Shown here one piece after another: positions 1 through 6,711 of a stretch of DNA of 11,558 nucleotides; the first letter of the stretch is position 1; every line of letters begins with the position of its first letter. The notes beneath the pieces are model-generated. The model was not told where the DNA came from. It saw only the letters and a program-made list of their open reading frames with translations, and searched no databases. The DNA is taken from positions 1 to 11,558 of the forward strand of contig JBALTG010000144.1 of NCBI GenBank assembly GCA_036964625.1, read 5' to 3'. The position numbers and the translations under genes were made by a program. The stretch comes from Motiliproteus sp036964625. GTDB lineage: Bacteria; Pseudomonadota; Gammaproteobacteria; Pseudomonadales; Balneatricaceae.

Positions 1-2
1 GG

Positions 3-1076
3 CTCTGGGCTGTTGGCGGTTACGTCGGTCAGGTACTCATCCACGCGTCACTGTATCGTACAGTCAGGATGTACCAACAATATTGTGCGGATCGTTTGCC
101 TGTGTTAGTGGTAGGAACGCGGCATCTCGCGGCGCATCTTGTTAATCATCTCAATACCAATGCTTGGTTGCCTGACCGAGTGGTTGGGGTTGTAGACGAT
201 GTCGATTCCGTCGATCCCGAGTGGAATAACCCGGACTCCCCCTGTCTAGGGGGCGTAGATAAGCTACCTTATCTCATCCGTAAACACGAAATTCTCCGTG
301 TGTATATCGCGTTACCAATGCAAAGCTCGAGCCGGATTGGCAGCATCAATGATGGCCTGAGTGGCCTGGGCGTGGATGTCGTTTGGGTGCCGGATATATT
401 CTGCATGAACTTACTTAATCACAGTGTGCGCGAGGTTGGCGGGTTAGCGCTGGTGTCGTTATCAGAGAGTCCGATGATGTCGGGTGGAGGGGTGTTCGCC
501 AAAAGCCTGCTGGATCGCGTGCTCGCCTTGATTTCGCTGGTCCTGTTCAGCCCCTTGCTGCTAGGGACGGCGTTGGCGATTAAATTCGAATCATCGGGGC
601 CTGTTATCTTTAAGCAGAAGCGCCACGGCTGGGGCGGAAAAGTGATCTGGGTATGGAAATTCCGCAGCATGTACGTTGATCAGCCCGTTCCAGATCAGGT
701 GCAGCAAGCGACACGCGATGATCCGCGCGTCACCCGGGTGGGTCGTTTTATCCGGCGCACCAGTATTGACGAACTGCCGCAGCTGTTTAATGTCCTGCAG
801 GGATCTATGTCCATGGTCGGGCCGCGTCCTCACGCGGTGCTGCATAATGAGGAGTACAGTAAGAAGATCGATGCCTACCTGATGCGGCACCGGATCAAAC
901 CGGGTATCACCGGCCTTGCCCAGGTTAATGGTTACCGGGGCGAGACCGACACCTTGGAAAAAATGCAAAAACGGGTCGAATACGACCTGGCCTATATCAA
1001 TAGCTGGTCCATCTGGCTAGATTTTATGATCTTAGCGAAAACCCCCTTCTCGTTGTTCTCCAATAATATTTATTAA
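3..1076 (+). CDS. Undecaprenyl-phosphate sugar-1-phosphate transferase (WcaJ-type), 5' partial
   Basis: Membrane phosphoglycosyl transferase that moves a sugar-1-phosphate, probably glucose-1-P as in WcaJ, from a UDP-sugar to undecaprenyl phosphate, the priming step of exopolysaccharide or capsule assembly. The frame is open to the window edge, so the first Met codon (base 69) is probably internal; family members are about 450-470 aa with several N-terminal membrane helices, and these are missing. Numbering from that Met: a nucleotide-binding-like CoA_binding_3 region (about 13-130), one hydrophobic helix (about 147-170), then the bacterial sugar transferase domain with KFRSM, the catalytic Asp-Glu of SIDELPQLFNVL, SMVGPRPH and RIKPGITGLAQVNGYRGET. 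The C-terminus is intact and ends in TAA. The donor sugar cannot be read from sequence. The next genes, wecB and wecC, supply UDP-ManNAcA and fit the same glycan locus, though a gap of about 340 bp separates them. Confidence 0.93.
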   Translation, partial: LWAVGGYVGQVLIHASLYRTVRMYQQYCADRLPVLVVGTRHLAAHLVNHLNTNAWLPDRVVGVVDDVDSVDPEWNNPDSPCLGGVDKLPYLIRKHEILRVYIALPMQSSSRIGSINDGLSGLGVDVVWVPDIFCMNLLNHSVREVGGLALVSLSESPMMSGGGVFAKSLLDRVLALISLVLFSPLLLGTALAIKFESSGPVIFKQKRHGWGGKVIWVWKFRSMYVDQPVPDQVQQATRDDPRVTRVGRFIRRTSIDELPQLFNVLQGSMSMVGPRPHAVLHNEEYSKKIDAYLMRHRIKPGITGLAQVNGYRGETDTLEKMQKRVEYDLAYINSWSIWLDFMILAKTPFSLFSNNIY

Positions 1077-1100
1077 GTTCTAGCTAAGGGCTCAGCCCCT

Positions 1101-1125
1101 CGCAGTGCTAGTGCTGCGCTTTCTT
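1101..1125 (+). terminator. Possible weak intrinsic terminator after the sugar transferase
   Basis: CGCAG (1101-1105) pairs with CTGCG (1114-1118) around an 8-nt loop and is followed by CTTTCTT. A short GGGCT-C-AGCCC palindrome lies just before it. The stem is only 5 bp and the T tract is interrupted, so this is tentative. Confidence 0.3.
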
Positions 1126-1268
1126 ACGGCGCGATAAGCCATCTTGCGAATAGCGCGCAGCGGTAAAACAGCACGCTCAGGGCGAGCACGTTGGTCTTTG
1201 GTTCTCCCTCCTCCCACCACGCATCGCCCACAGTAGAATATTCCGCAGATTGGGCCGAAAACTATGCT

Positions 1269-1288
1269 AAATTAACATGTTTTAATTT
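1269..1288. promoter_or_regulatory. AT-rich inverted repeat upstream of wecB
   Basis: AAATTAA (1269-1275) and TTAATTT (1282-1288) form a perfect 7-bp inverted repeat around 6 nt, inside an otherwise GC-rich intergenic region. TATGCT at 1264-1269 could be a -10 box, but no good -35 was found. The symmetry fits an operator for a dimeric regulator; the factor is unknown. Confidence 0.35.
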
Positions 1289-1404
1289 TCACTTGCTTCC
1301 GTCCTGACGGCGCTTGGTCGCGCACTGTCGACGCCGATTAGCGACACAGCAAGATCTAATCTACTGTTGTGAGCAGCCGTAGCAAGCTGACACAGTGCAG
1401 GCAC

Positions 1405-1409
1405 AGGAG
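1405..1409 (+). promoter_or_regulatory. Ribosome binding site of wecB
   Basis: AGGAG lies 6 nt before the ATG at 1416. It favours that ATG over the in-frame GTG at 1395, which has no comparable Shine-Dalgarno sequence and would add seven residues absent from the family. Confidence 0.7.
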
Positions 1410-1415
1410 TTATTG

Positions 1416-2576
1416 ATGGCGTTGATTAAAGTTTTGCTGGTTTTTGGTACCCGTCCGGAAGCGATCAAAATGGCGCCGGTGGTCAAGGCGCTGCAGCAGG
1501 ATGGCCGTTTCGATGCCCGCGTCTGTGTCACTGCCCAGCACCGCGAGATGCTCGATCAGGTACTGGAACTGTTCGATATTCAGCCGCAATATGACCTGGA
1601 TATCATGAAACCAGGGCAGGACCTGACCGACGTCAGCTGCGCCGTATTGCAAGGCCTGCGTCAGGTGCTGATTGATTTTGGCCCACAGCGGGTACTGGTC
1701 CACGGCGATACCAGCACCACGTTTGCAGCGACGCTGGCGGCCTATTACCAGCAGATCCCGGTCGGCCATGTAGAAGCGGGCCTGCGTACCGGTAATCTCT
1801 ATTCACCCTGGCCGGAAGAGGCCAATCGCAAACTCACCGGTGCCATCGCCGACCTGCATTTTGCCCCCACCCAGCAGTCGCAACAGAATCTGCTCCGCGA
1901 AGGGGTGGCCGACAGCGCCATCGACGTCACCGGTAATACCGTGATCGATGCCTTGCTGTGGGTACAGCACAAACTGCAGTCCGATGACGCGCTGCTGGCG
2001 CAGATAATTCCAACGTTCTCCTTCCTGCAGCGCGCCAGAGTTCAAGATCAAGCGCCCAGGAAGATGATTCTGGTCACCGGCCATCGGCGTGAGAGTTTTG
2101 GGGCCGGGTTCGAGCAGATCTGTGCGGCGTTGAAACAGCTGGCCGCGCGTGACGATGTGCAGGTGGTCTATCCGGTGCACCTCAATCCTAATGTGCGCGA
2201 ACCGGTTAATCGTATTCTGGCCGAGTGTGACAATGTTCACCTGATCGAACCACTCGATTACCTGCCGTTCGTCTACCTGATGAGCCAGGCGCATATCATC
2301 CTCACCGACTCCGGCGGCATTCAGGAAGAGGCCCCGTCACTGGGTAAACCGGTGCTGGTGATGCGTGACACCACCGAGCGCCCTGAAGCGGTCGCCGCCG
2401 GTACCGTAAAGCTGGTCGGCACCGATCTGAACAAGATCATCAGCGAAGTCTGCACCCTGCTCGATGACGCCAACGCCTACCAGGCGATGAGCTTTGCGCA
2501 TAACCCCTATGGTGATGGGCAAGCCAGTGCTCGCATCGTCGACGCGTTGGTCAAAAAGCACGCGTCTGATCGGTAG
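1416..2576 (+). CDS. wecB: UDP-N-acetylglucosamine 2-epimerase (non-hydrolysing)
   Basis: Cytoplasmic GT-B-fold enzyme that interconverts UDP-GlcNAc and UDP-ManNAc. The protein is 386 aa from the ATG, close to E. coli WecB (376 aa). It opens with the typical VLLVFGTRPEAIKMAPV. The residues matching the E. coli catalytic set (Asp95, Glu117, Glu131, His213) are visible: Asp98 in HGDT, Glu120 in GHVEAGLRT, Glu134 in PEEANRK and His223 in TGHRRESFG. The UDP-site motif TDSGGIQEEAPSLGKPVLVMR is at about 297-317. GTG at 1395 is a possible longer start but is disfavoured by RBS position. The product is the substrate of the following wecC, so the two together make UDP-ManNAcA for a surface glycan. Confidence 0.96.
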   Translation: MALIKVLLVFGTRPEAIKMAPVVKALQQDGRFDARVCVTAQHREMLDQVLELFDIQPQYDLDIMKPGQDLTDVSCAVLQGLRQVLIDFGPQRVLVHGDTSTTFAATLAAYYQQIPVGHVEAGLRTGNLYSPWPEEANRKLTGAIADLHFAPTQQSQQNLLREGVADSAIDVTGNTVIDALLWVQHKLQSDDALLAQIIPTFSFLQRARVQDQAPRKMILVTGHRRESFGAGFEQICAALKQLAARDDVQVVYPVHLNPNVREPVNRILAECDNVHLIEPLDYLPFVYLMSQAHIILTDSGGIQEEAPSLGKPVLVMRDTTERPEAVAAGTVKLVGTDLNKIISEVCTLLDDANAYQAMSFAHNPYGDGQASARIVDALVKKHASDR

Positions 2577-2594
2577 GAGACTGACGTTTTTGTT

Positions 2595-2699
2595 TTAATG
2601 CTCTGCTAACATGGATTTAGTTAATAGACAGGCAGTTAACCTGGTTTCGATTCATGCTCTTTCTGTTAATGTGCTTTCGGTTAACATGCTTTCGGTTCA
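2595..2699 (+). repeat. Imperfect 15-bp tandem repeats between wecB and wecC (about 7 units)
   Basis: Seven consecutive 15-bp units fill most of the 141-bp gap, and five of them end in GTTAA or GCTAA. The last three match best: 2655-2669 TGCTCTTTCTGTTAA, 2670-2684 TGTGCTTTCGGTTAA, 2685-2699 CATGCTTTCGGTTCA. Earlier units (for example 2610-2624 CATGGATTTAGTTAA) keep the phase but are more diverged. Several units place a TAA stop in the wecC frame, so the array cannot be an N-terminal extension of WecC. Confidence 0.65.
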
Positions 2700-2717
2700 T
2701 ATACAGGGGTCCACAGA

Positions 2718-3962
2718 ATGCTTTTCAAAACCGTATCCGTAATTGGGCTGGGTTATATTGGCCTACCGACCGCCGCGGTACTGGCCTCGCGAGGGTTGCA
2801 GGTGATTGGTGTCGATGTTTCCCAGCATGCCGTCGATACCATCAACCAGGGCAAGATCCATATTGTTGAACCGGATCTGGATATCGTCGTCCGCAGCGTG
2901 GTCTCTACCGGTAATTTGCGCGCCACGTTGATCCCAGAGCCAGCCGACGCCTTTATGATCGCCGTGCCCACCCCGTTTAAACAAGATCATCAGCCCGATC
3001 TTGGCTTTATCAAGACCGCGGCGGAAACTATCGCCCCGGTGCTGCAGCCCGGCAACCTGGTCATTCTGGAATCGACCTCGCCGGTCGGAGCGACCGAGCA
3101 GCTGGCGGGCTGGCTGGCGCAATACCGTCCCGATTTGAGCTTTCCGCAACAAGCCGGTGACCAGGCCGATATCAACGTCGCCCACTGTCCGGAGCGGGTA
3201 CTGCCAGGCTATGTGCTACAGGAGCTGGTCTCCAACGACCGGATCATCGGCGGCATGACCCCGCGCTGTGCCGAACGAGCCACCGCACTCTACCAGACCT
3301 TCGTGCGCGGTGAGTGCATCGCCACCGACAGCCGCACCGCCGAAATGGCCAAACTGACCGAAAACGCCTCGCGCGATGTTGGCATCGCCTTCGCCAACGA
3401 ACTGTCGATCATCTGCGACAAACTCAAGATCAATGTCTGGGAGTTGATCAAACTGGCCAACCGCCATCCGCGGGTCAATATCCTCAACCCCGGCCCGGGT
3501 GTCGGTGGCCACTGCATCGCCGTCGACCCTTGGTTTATCGTCAGCTCGGCACCAGAAGAAGCCCGGTTAATTCGCACCGCACGCGAAGTCAACGACAGCA
3601 AGCCCGGCTATGTCATCGATCAGGTAGTCAAAGCAGCCGACCAGTTTAAAAAGCCCGTGATCGCCTGTTTAGGCTTAGCGTTTAAAGCGGATATCGATGA
3701 TCTGCGTGAAAGCCCCGCGCTCCAGATCGTGCAGCAGCTAGCCGGTAAGAATGTCGGCGAGTTGATCGCGGTTGAGCCCAATATCAAGCAGGCCCCAGAA
3801 TCCTTGGCCGATAAAGGGATCGCTCACATGTCGCTGCATGATGCCCTGGAACGCGCCAATATCGTCCTGGTGCTGGTCGATCATAAGCAGTTTAAAGCGG
3901 TGGATAAACTACTCCTCGCAGCCAAAGTGGTGATAGACACACGCGGTATTTCATCTAATTAA
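2718..3962 (+). CDS. wecC: UDP-N-acetyl-D-mannosamine dehydrogenase
   Basis: NAD-dependent four-electron dehydrogenase that oxidises UDP-ManNAc to UDP-ManNAcA in the cytoplasm, using the product of the upstream wecB. At 414 aa it matches E. coli WecC (about 420). Order of parts: N-terminal Rossmann fold with VIGLGYIGLPTA (Gly10, Gly12, Gly15), the central region with EMAKLTENASRDV (Lys212, Asn216), the catalytic-cysteine motif GPGVGGHCIAVDPWF (Cys266), and the C-terminal UDP-binding domain with CLGLAFKADIDDLRESPA (about 317-334). AGGGGT lies 7 nt before the ATG. The 141-bp gap from wecB has no evident terminator, so co-transcription is plausible. A related UDP-sugar dehydrogenase specificity cannot be fully excluded, but the wecB neighbour supports this call. 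Confidence 0.95.
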   Translation: MLFKTVSVIGLGYIGLPTAAVLASRGLQVIGVDVSQHAVDTINQGKIHIVEPDLDIVVRSVVSTGNLRATLIPEPADAFMIAVPTPFKQDHQPDLGFIKTAAETIAPVLQPGNLVILESTSPVGATEQLAGWLAQYRPDLSFPQQAGDQADINVAHCPERVLPGYVLQELVSNDRIIGGMTPRCAERATALYQTFVRGECIATDSRTAEMAKLTENASRDVGIAFANELSIICDKLKINVWELIKLANRHPRVNILNPGPGVGGHCIAVDPWFIVSSAPEEARLIRTAREVNDSKPGYVIDQVVKAADQFKKPVIACLGLAFKADIDDLRESPALQIVQQLAGKNVGELIAVEPNIKQAPESLADKGIAHMSLHDALERANIVLVLVDHKQFKAVDKLLLAAKVVIDTRGISSN

Positions 3963-3966
3963 CCGC

Positions 3967-3980
3967 CGGGTAGAAACCCG
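3967..3980 (+). terminator. Hairpin just after wecC, possible terminator
   Basis: CGGGT (3967-3971) and ACCCG (3976-3980) form a perfect 5-bp stem with an AGAA loop, 4 nt after the wecC stop. There is no T tract after it, so it may only stabilise the 3' end of the transcript. Confidence 0.3.
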
Positions 3981-4090
3981 ACCTTGGGATGTAGGAAAAG
4001 CCATAAATGCAGGAGCAATTTTAGACCGACTCACAAAACCCGCAGGCTAGGATTGTTGGTTTATGTGGGTCGGAATTCATTCCGACAGAA

Positions 4091-4452
4091 CCCCCAAGCG
4101 GCCACCTAGGTCAGGCTGAAACACCAACCCACAAACCCCATACTCATGCNNNNNNNNNNNNNNNNNNNNNNNNNNNNNNNNNNNNNNNNNNNNNNNNNNN
4201 NNNNNNNNNNNNNNNNNNNNNNNNNNNNNNNNNNNNNNNNNNNNCATGCATGGATTGGTCTATATACCGACCAGAGTGCCACCTATGTCAGGCTGAAGCC
4301 CGACCCACAAAAGAAGTAAACCCCCAAGCGGCCACCTAGGTCAGGCTGAAACACCAACCCACAAACCCCATACTCATGCATGGATTGGTCTATATACCGA
4401 CCAGAGTGCCACCTATGTCAGGCTGAAGCCCGACCCACAAAAGAAGTAAACC
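4091..4452. repeat. 130-bp tandem repeat interrupted by the assembly gap
   Basis: CATGCATGGATTGGTC begins at 4245 and again at 4375, exactly 130 bp apart, and the units read the same until about 4452 (CCCCCAAG becomes CCCTCAAG). The part left of the gap (4091-4149) repeats 4321-4379 exactly. Each unit holds one type-2 and one type-1 hairpin plus a degenerate third REP. Confidence 0.85.
4150..4244. other. Run of 95 Ns (assembly gap)
   Basis: Sequence is unknown here. Both gap edges lie at the same place in the 130-bp repeat: the left ends in CATGC and the right starts with CATGC. The true length depends on how many repeat units exist. Confidence 0.98.
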
Positions 4453-4542
4453 CTCAAGCGGCCACCTATGCCGGGCTGAAACACCAACCCACAGCGCTTA
4501 TATGACCTAAACTGGCTGATAATCTAATTCAGGGTGACAAGG

Positions 4543-4995
4543 ATGTCTTACAATCGCTTACTAGCCGGACGCTATTCAGAACCAGGCCGTGATTATTTTA
4601 TTACCTTTGTGACTTATAACCGCATCCCCGTATTCAATGACCTTAACCGCGCACGCATAGTCATCCAGCAACTCAGTCGGCTTGATACGGATGAGCAGCT
4701 TTTGTCTCAGGCATGGGTAGTGATGCCAGATCATATTCATATCCTGGCAACCTTGGGCTCTGTGTACACGCTCAGCGAGTGTATTAAACAACTTAAGGGA
4801 CGCAGTGCCAGAGTTATCAATGCGCATCAAAGGGGGCGTTGCCAGCCGCTTTGGCAACCCAGGTATTATGAGCGAGCATTGCGAAGCGAAGAGGATCGAC
4901 CGGTCATCGCGCGTTACCTCGTCGCAAATCCGCTGCGAGCTGGATTAGTCCATCGCCTGGCTGATTATCCCCACTGGGACAGTATTTGGCTCTGA
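4543..4995 (+). CDS. REP-associated tyrosine transposase (RAYT, Y1 HUH family)
   Basis: Single-copy relative of IS200/IS605 TnpA, thought to bind and cleave single-stranded REP hairpins and so spread or rearrange them. The 150-aa protein has the family opening (MSYNRLLAGRYSEPGRDYFI), the HUH metal-binding pair His64-Ile-His66 in VMPDHIHILA, and the C-terminal RYLVANPLRAGLV block, whose Tyr125 matches the catalytic tyrosine position of TnpA-REP proteins. AGGGTG (4531-4536) precedes the ATG at 4543 by 6 nt. A GTG at 4534 would add three residues but lacks an RBS. REP palindromes of one type lie on both sides (ending at about 4494, starting at about 5016), as expected for a RAYT with its cognate repeats. 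No IS200-like ends of its own were seen. The coding frame looks intact. Confidence 0.92.
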   Translation: MSYNRLLAGRYSEPGRDYFITFVTYNRIPVFNDLNRARIVIQQLSRLDTDEQLLSQAWVVMPDHIHILATLGSVYTLSECIKQLKGRSARVINAHQRGRCQPLWQPRYYERALRSEEDRPVIARYLVANPLRAGLVHRLADYPHWDSIWL

Positions 4996-5015
4996 GGTCA
5001 TTGTCAGGTCCTGCG

Positions 5016-5173
5016 GATCGGTTCCATTCCAACAGAACCCTCAAGCAGCCACCCATGCCTGGCTGAACACCAACCCACAAACCCCGATATTCAAGCTGGG
5101 GTTGTTGGTTTATGTGGGTCGGGCTTCAGCCTGACAATACCCCCAAGCAACCACCTATGTCTGGCTGAAATTG
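5016..5173. repeat. REP-like palindrome array B (RAYT to MNT module 1)
   Basis: Starts with a decayed type-1 element (ATCGGTTCCATTCCAAC, about 5017-5033), then a CCAACCCACAAACCCC spacer, an intact type-1 hairpin at 5118-5135 and a trailing CCACCTATGTCTGGCTGAA half element. It ends about 14 bp from the MNT stop codon. Confidence 0.8.
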
Positions 5174-5186
5174 CCGCCGGAATCAC

Positions 5187-5489
5187 TTAACTGATGGGCA
5201 GGCTGATCAGAGCATTTTTAATGCGGCTCAAAAACATGTTAGAAACCAGGGCTTTGTCGAGCACGTCGACCCTGAAGGGGAGGTCGGACTCGCTCAGTGC
5301 CTCTTCGAGCGTTGCTAATAACGTCCAATCGATCACTTTTTCTGCGTCCAGCAGCAGATCAAGATCGGAGCCCGAACGGGCGGTTCCGGTGGCGCGTGAG
5401 CCAAAGGCGTAGGCTTTCACTCCTTCCGGGAGGCTGCAATGGAGTATGGCTATCAATTCGGCCATCTCTTCTCTGGATAAATTAATCAC
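5187..5489 (-). CDS. MNT-type nucleotidyltransferase, module 1 (MntA-like)
   Basis: Small minimal nucleotidyltransferase (100 aa) of the type paired with HEPN proteins. In studied MntA/HepT systems this protein AMPylates and silences the HEPN ribonuclease, acting as antitoxin. The GSX10DXD signature is complete: Gly30-Ser31, then Asp42 and Asp44 in SDLDLLL, with a third acidic residue, Asp75, in FRVDVLD. The start is GTG at 5489, inside the 3' end of the upstream HEPN gene (8-bp overlap), so translation is probably coupled. The MNT is the second gene of this module, opposite to module 2. Its last 20 or so codons resemble the fragment at 6245-6306. The active site appears intact even though the partner's motif does not. 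Confidence 0.88.
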   Translation of the reverse strand: MINLSREEMAELIAILHCSLPEGVKAYAFGSRATGTARSGSDLDLLLDAEKVIDWTLLATLEEALSESDLPFRVDVLDKALVSNMFLSRIKNALISLPIS

Positions 5490-5871
5490 GATTCTTGGTC
5501 AGCAGTTGCTGCAGCAGTTTGCGAGCATCCTCGCTGAACTCGATGGCAATTAGATAAACCTCTTCGGCTTTGGTTTGGTCGTAGAGGAGGGATGTTTCAT
5601 TACGGGCTTTGTGATACTTAAACCAGGCAACGGGATCATTCAGCATTTCGTATTCGGCGGCCATCCGGAATAGTTCTTTGCGAGAGAGGAGTTTGACCGC
5701 CGAATCGCCCTGATCTTCGGCTAACTGCCGGCGTAGCATTTTCCAGCACAGCTCATAGGTGTATTCGAATCGCTGAATGACCGCATCGCGGATAAACTCA
5801 TTCTTGGGCTGAGCAATTGCGTTTTCAAGTGATGCTACCGCCTTTGCTAGCGGGGTTAAAATCAACGACAT
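5482..5871 (-). CDS. HEPN-type nucleotidyltransferase partner, module 1 (HI0074-like), altered motif
   Basis: All-helical protein of 129 aa, resembling the HI0074 'nucleotidyltransferase substrate binding' family, a minimal HEPN group. Family landmarks are FIRDAVIQRFEYTYELCWKML (26-46, core helix) and FRMAAEYEMLNDPVAWFKYHKARNET (68-93). Most relatives read RNxTSHxY here (an RX4HXY motif), but this one reads Arg90-NETS-Leu95-Leu-Tyr97. The histidine is replaced by leucine (CTC instead of CAC or CAT), while the arginine and the tyrosine, the residue AMPylated in HepT, remain. If HEPN RNase chemistry applies, this copy is probably inactive or acts only as a binding partner. AGGG lies 7 nt before the ATG. 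It overlaps the following MNT gene by 8 bp and is transcribed first. Confidence 0.87.
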   Translation of the reverse strand: MSLILTPLAKAVASLENAIAQPKNEFIRDAVIQRFEYTYELCWKMLRRQLAEDQGDSAVKLLSRKELFRMAAEYEMLNDPVAWFKYHKARNETSLLYDQTKAEEVYLIAIEFSEDARKLLQQLLTKNRD

Positions 5872-6009
5872 GTTTTTACCCTGGTGAATCCTGCAGGTTT
5901 ATTGGATCGGTGCAGTCAATGGCAGATGCTATTCGGCTTCACGCTCATATTCTGGGTTATCGGACCGGGTTAGGAAACTTGGATCCGAGTGGGCGGATAT
6001 AGGCTAGCC

Positions 6010-6244
6010 CGATTCCAGAGTGCCACCTATGTCGGGTTAAAATACCAACCCACAAACTCCTATATACATGTATGAATTGGCCTTTATATCGACCAGGGTG
6101 CCACCTATGTCAGGCTGAAGCCCGACCCACAAAAGAAGCAGGCCTGTTGGTTTATGTGGGTCGGTCTGAAATTGCTCCTGCATTTAAGACACTTCCCACA
6201 TATCCCTGTGGGTCGGAATTCATTCCGACAGAACCCTCAAGCGG
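6010..6244. repeat. REP-like palindrome array C (between the two HEPN/MNT modules)
   Basis: Contains a degenerate type-1 element (about 6030-6052), a degenerate type-2 hairpin (about 6078-6096), type-1 hairpins at 6109-6126 (-) and 6212-6229 (+), and a 62-bp block (6155-6216) repeated exactly at 7445-7506. The 138 bp between module 1's start and this array (5872-6009) show no gene I can support. Confidence 0.82.
6155..6216 (+). repeat. 62-bp direct repeat, left copy flanking module 2
   Basis: Identical to 7445-7506 by direct reading, in the same orientation, with similar REP sequence on both sides (6101-6244 versus 7391-7533). It begins and ends with TGTGGGTCGG and includes GAAATTGCTCCTGCATTTAA. 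Confidence 0.85.
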
Positions 6245-6306
6245 CTAACTAGTCGGCGGATCAGATCGTTTTCTACTCGATTAAAAAACATGTTGGATGC
6301 TCGGGT
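6245..6306 (-). pseudogene. Remnant of an MNT nucleotidyltransferase 3' end
   Basis: On the minus strand this reads RASNMFFNRVENDLIRRLVS, starting in frame 9 nt beyond the HEPN-2 stop. It resembles the module 1 MNT C-terminus (LVSNMFLSRIKNALISLPIS): shared Ser-Asn-Met-Phe, then Arg, Asn and Leu-Ile at equal spacing. About two-thirds of the bases match 5189-5250 by eye. No GSX10DXD part is present. Its position after HEPN-2 equals that of the MNT gene after HEPN-1, so an older HEPN-then-MNT module seems to have lost most of its MNT gene. Chance similarity over some 20 residues cannot be fully excluded. Confidence 0.6.
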
Positions 6307-6312
6307 TAGCGA

Positions 6313-6711
6313 TTACGTTTTAATCTGCTTTTGACAGCTGTGGAGCCAGGCGGTCATAACTGCCGCGTGCTGCGGTATACGTCCGGCAATCTCCTTCGCT
6401 AACTCTTCGTTATACGTATGAGATGTTAAATTCCTATCATCGGCCATAAGCAGTGCATGGCGAGAAGAGCGCTCGTCCAGTAAGCCGGTCTCCATTGAGG
6501 CCCGTATGACGGCTTTTGGCGAATTGGCTTGGATACCTTCAATAAGGTCCAGATACTTTTTTACGGCTTTCCAAACCGCCTCAAAACTGTACTCGAAACG
6601 CTGGATTGTCGCATCGCGCACGATGTCGTCAGGAAATTCAATTTGTACCAGTTTATTGAGCGACCCCAAGGGCTTATCAGCAACGAGCAGTCTCTCTTTT
6701 AAGCGTTCCAT
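6313..6711 (-). CDS. HEPN-type nucleotidyltransferase partner, module 2 (HI0074-like)
   Basis: 132-aa helical protein of the same family as the module 1 partner, but clearly diverged from it. The core helix motif is DDIVRDATIQRFEYSFEAVW (28-47). The HEPN motif is complete: Arg93-NLTS-His98-Thr-Tyr100 (RX4HXY), so ribonuclease activity and AMPylation by the partner are both conceivable by analogy with HepT. The start is supported by a strong AAGGAGG (6718-6724, minus strand) 6 nt before the ATG; this lies inside the 3' end of the upstream MNT gene, which it overlaps by 13 bp. It is the second gene of its module. The overlap contains a run of six Gs. An MNT-like tail remnant follows its stop codon. 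Confidence 0.9.
   Translation of the reverse strand: MERLKERLLVADKPLGSLNKLVQIEFPDDIVRDATIQRFEYSFEAVWKAVKKYLDLIEGIQANSPKAVIRASMETGLLDERSSRHALLMADDRNLTSHTYNEELAKEIAGRIPQHAAVMTAWLHSCQKQIKT

Larger units (their letters stand above)
1077..1415. other. Intergenic region between the sugar transferase and wecB
   Basis: About 340 bp without a convincing gene. It holds a weak hairpin followed by a T-rich run just after the transferase stop (1101-1125), a GC-rich middle, and an AT-rich inverted repeat (1269-1288) ahead of wecB. I see no clear sigma70 promoter and no exact ops/JUMPstart element. The size and the AT-rich patch suggest that wecB has its own promoter, which is an inference. Confidence 0.5.
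4005..4494. repeat. REP-like palindrome array A (wecC to RAYT)
   Basis: No gene is visible from 3963 to 4542 apart from this array and the N gap. Hairpin type 1 has the form GTCGGAATTCATTCCGAC or GTCGGGCTTCAGCCTGAC. It occurs at 4069-4086 (+) and, reversed, at 4287-4304 and 4417-4434. Type 2 (TTGGTC...GACCA) is at about 4255-4273 and 4385-4403. Spacers are rich in CCACCTA, CCAACCCACAAA and CCCCCAAGCGG. At 4005-4030 lies an inverted copy, with 1 mismatch in 26, of the element at 6158-6183 and 7448-7473. The array ends about 50 bp before the RAYT gene. Confidence 0.85.

Noticed and set aside
69..71. ATG at 69 as the true start of the sugar transferase
   Set aside because: The frame is open to the window edge with typical upstream residues, there is no RBS, and the family's N-terminal membrane helices would be missing.
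591..968. Minus-strand open frame within the sugar transferase gene
   Set aside because: Shadow of a GC-rich coding region; the plus-strand frame has full family motifs.
1158..1190. JUMPstart/ops-like stretch (CAGCGGTA ... CAGGGCGAGCACG)
   Set aside because: It only loosely resembles the RfaH-recruiting element; the core GGCGGTAGC is not present, and the position after, not before, the first glycan gene fits poorly.
2654..2869. 71-codon open frame overlapping the wecC start
   Set aside because: Its N-terminal part translates the 15-bp repeats, and the rest is wecC in another frame.
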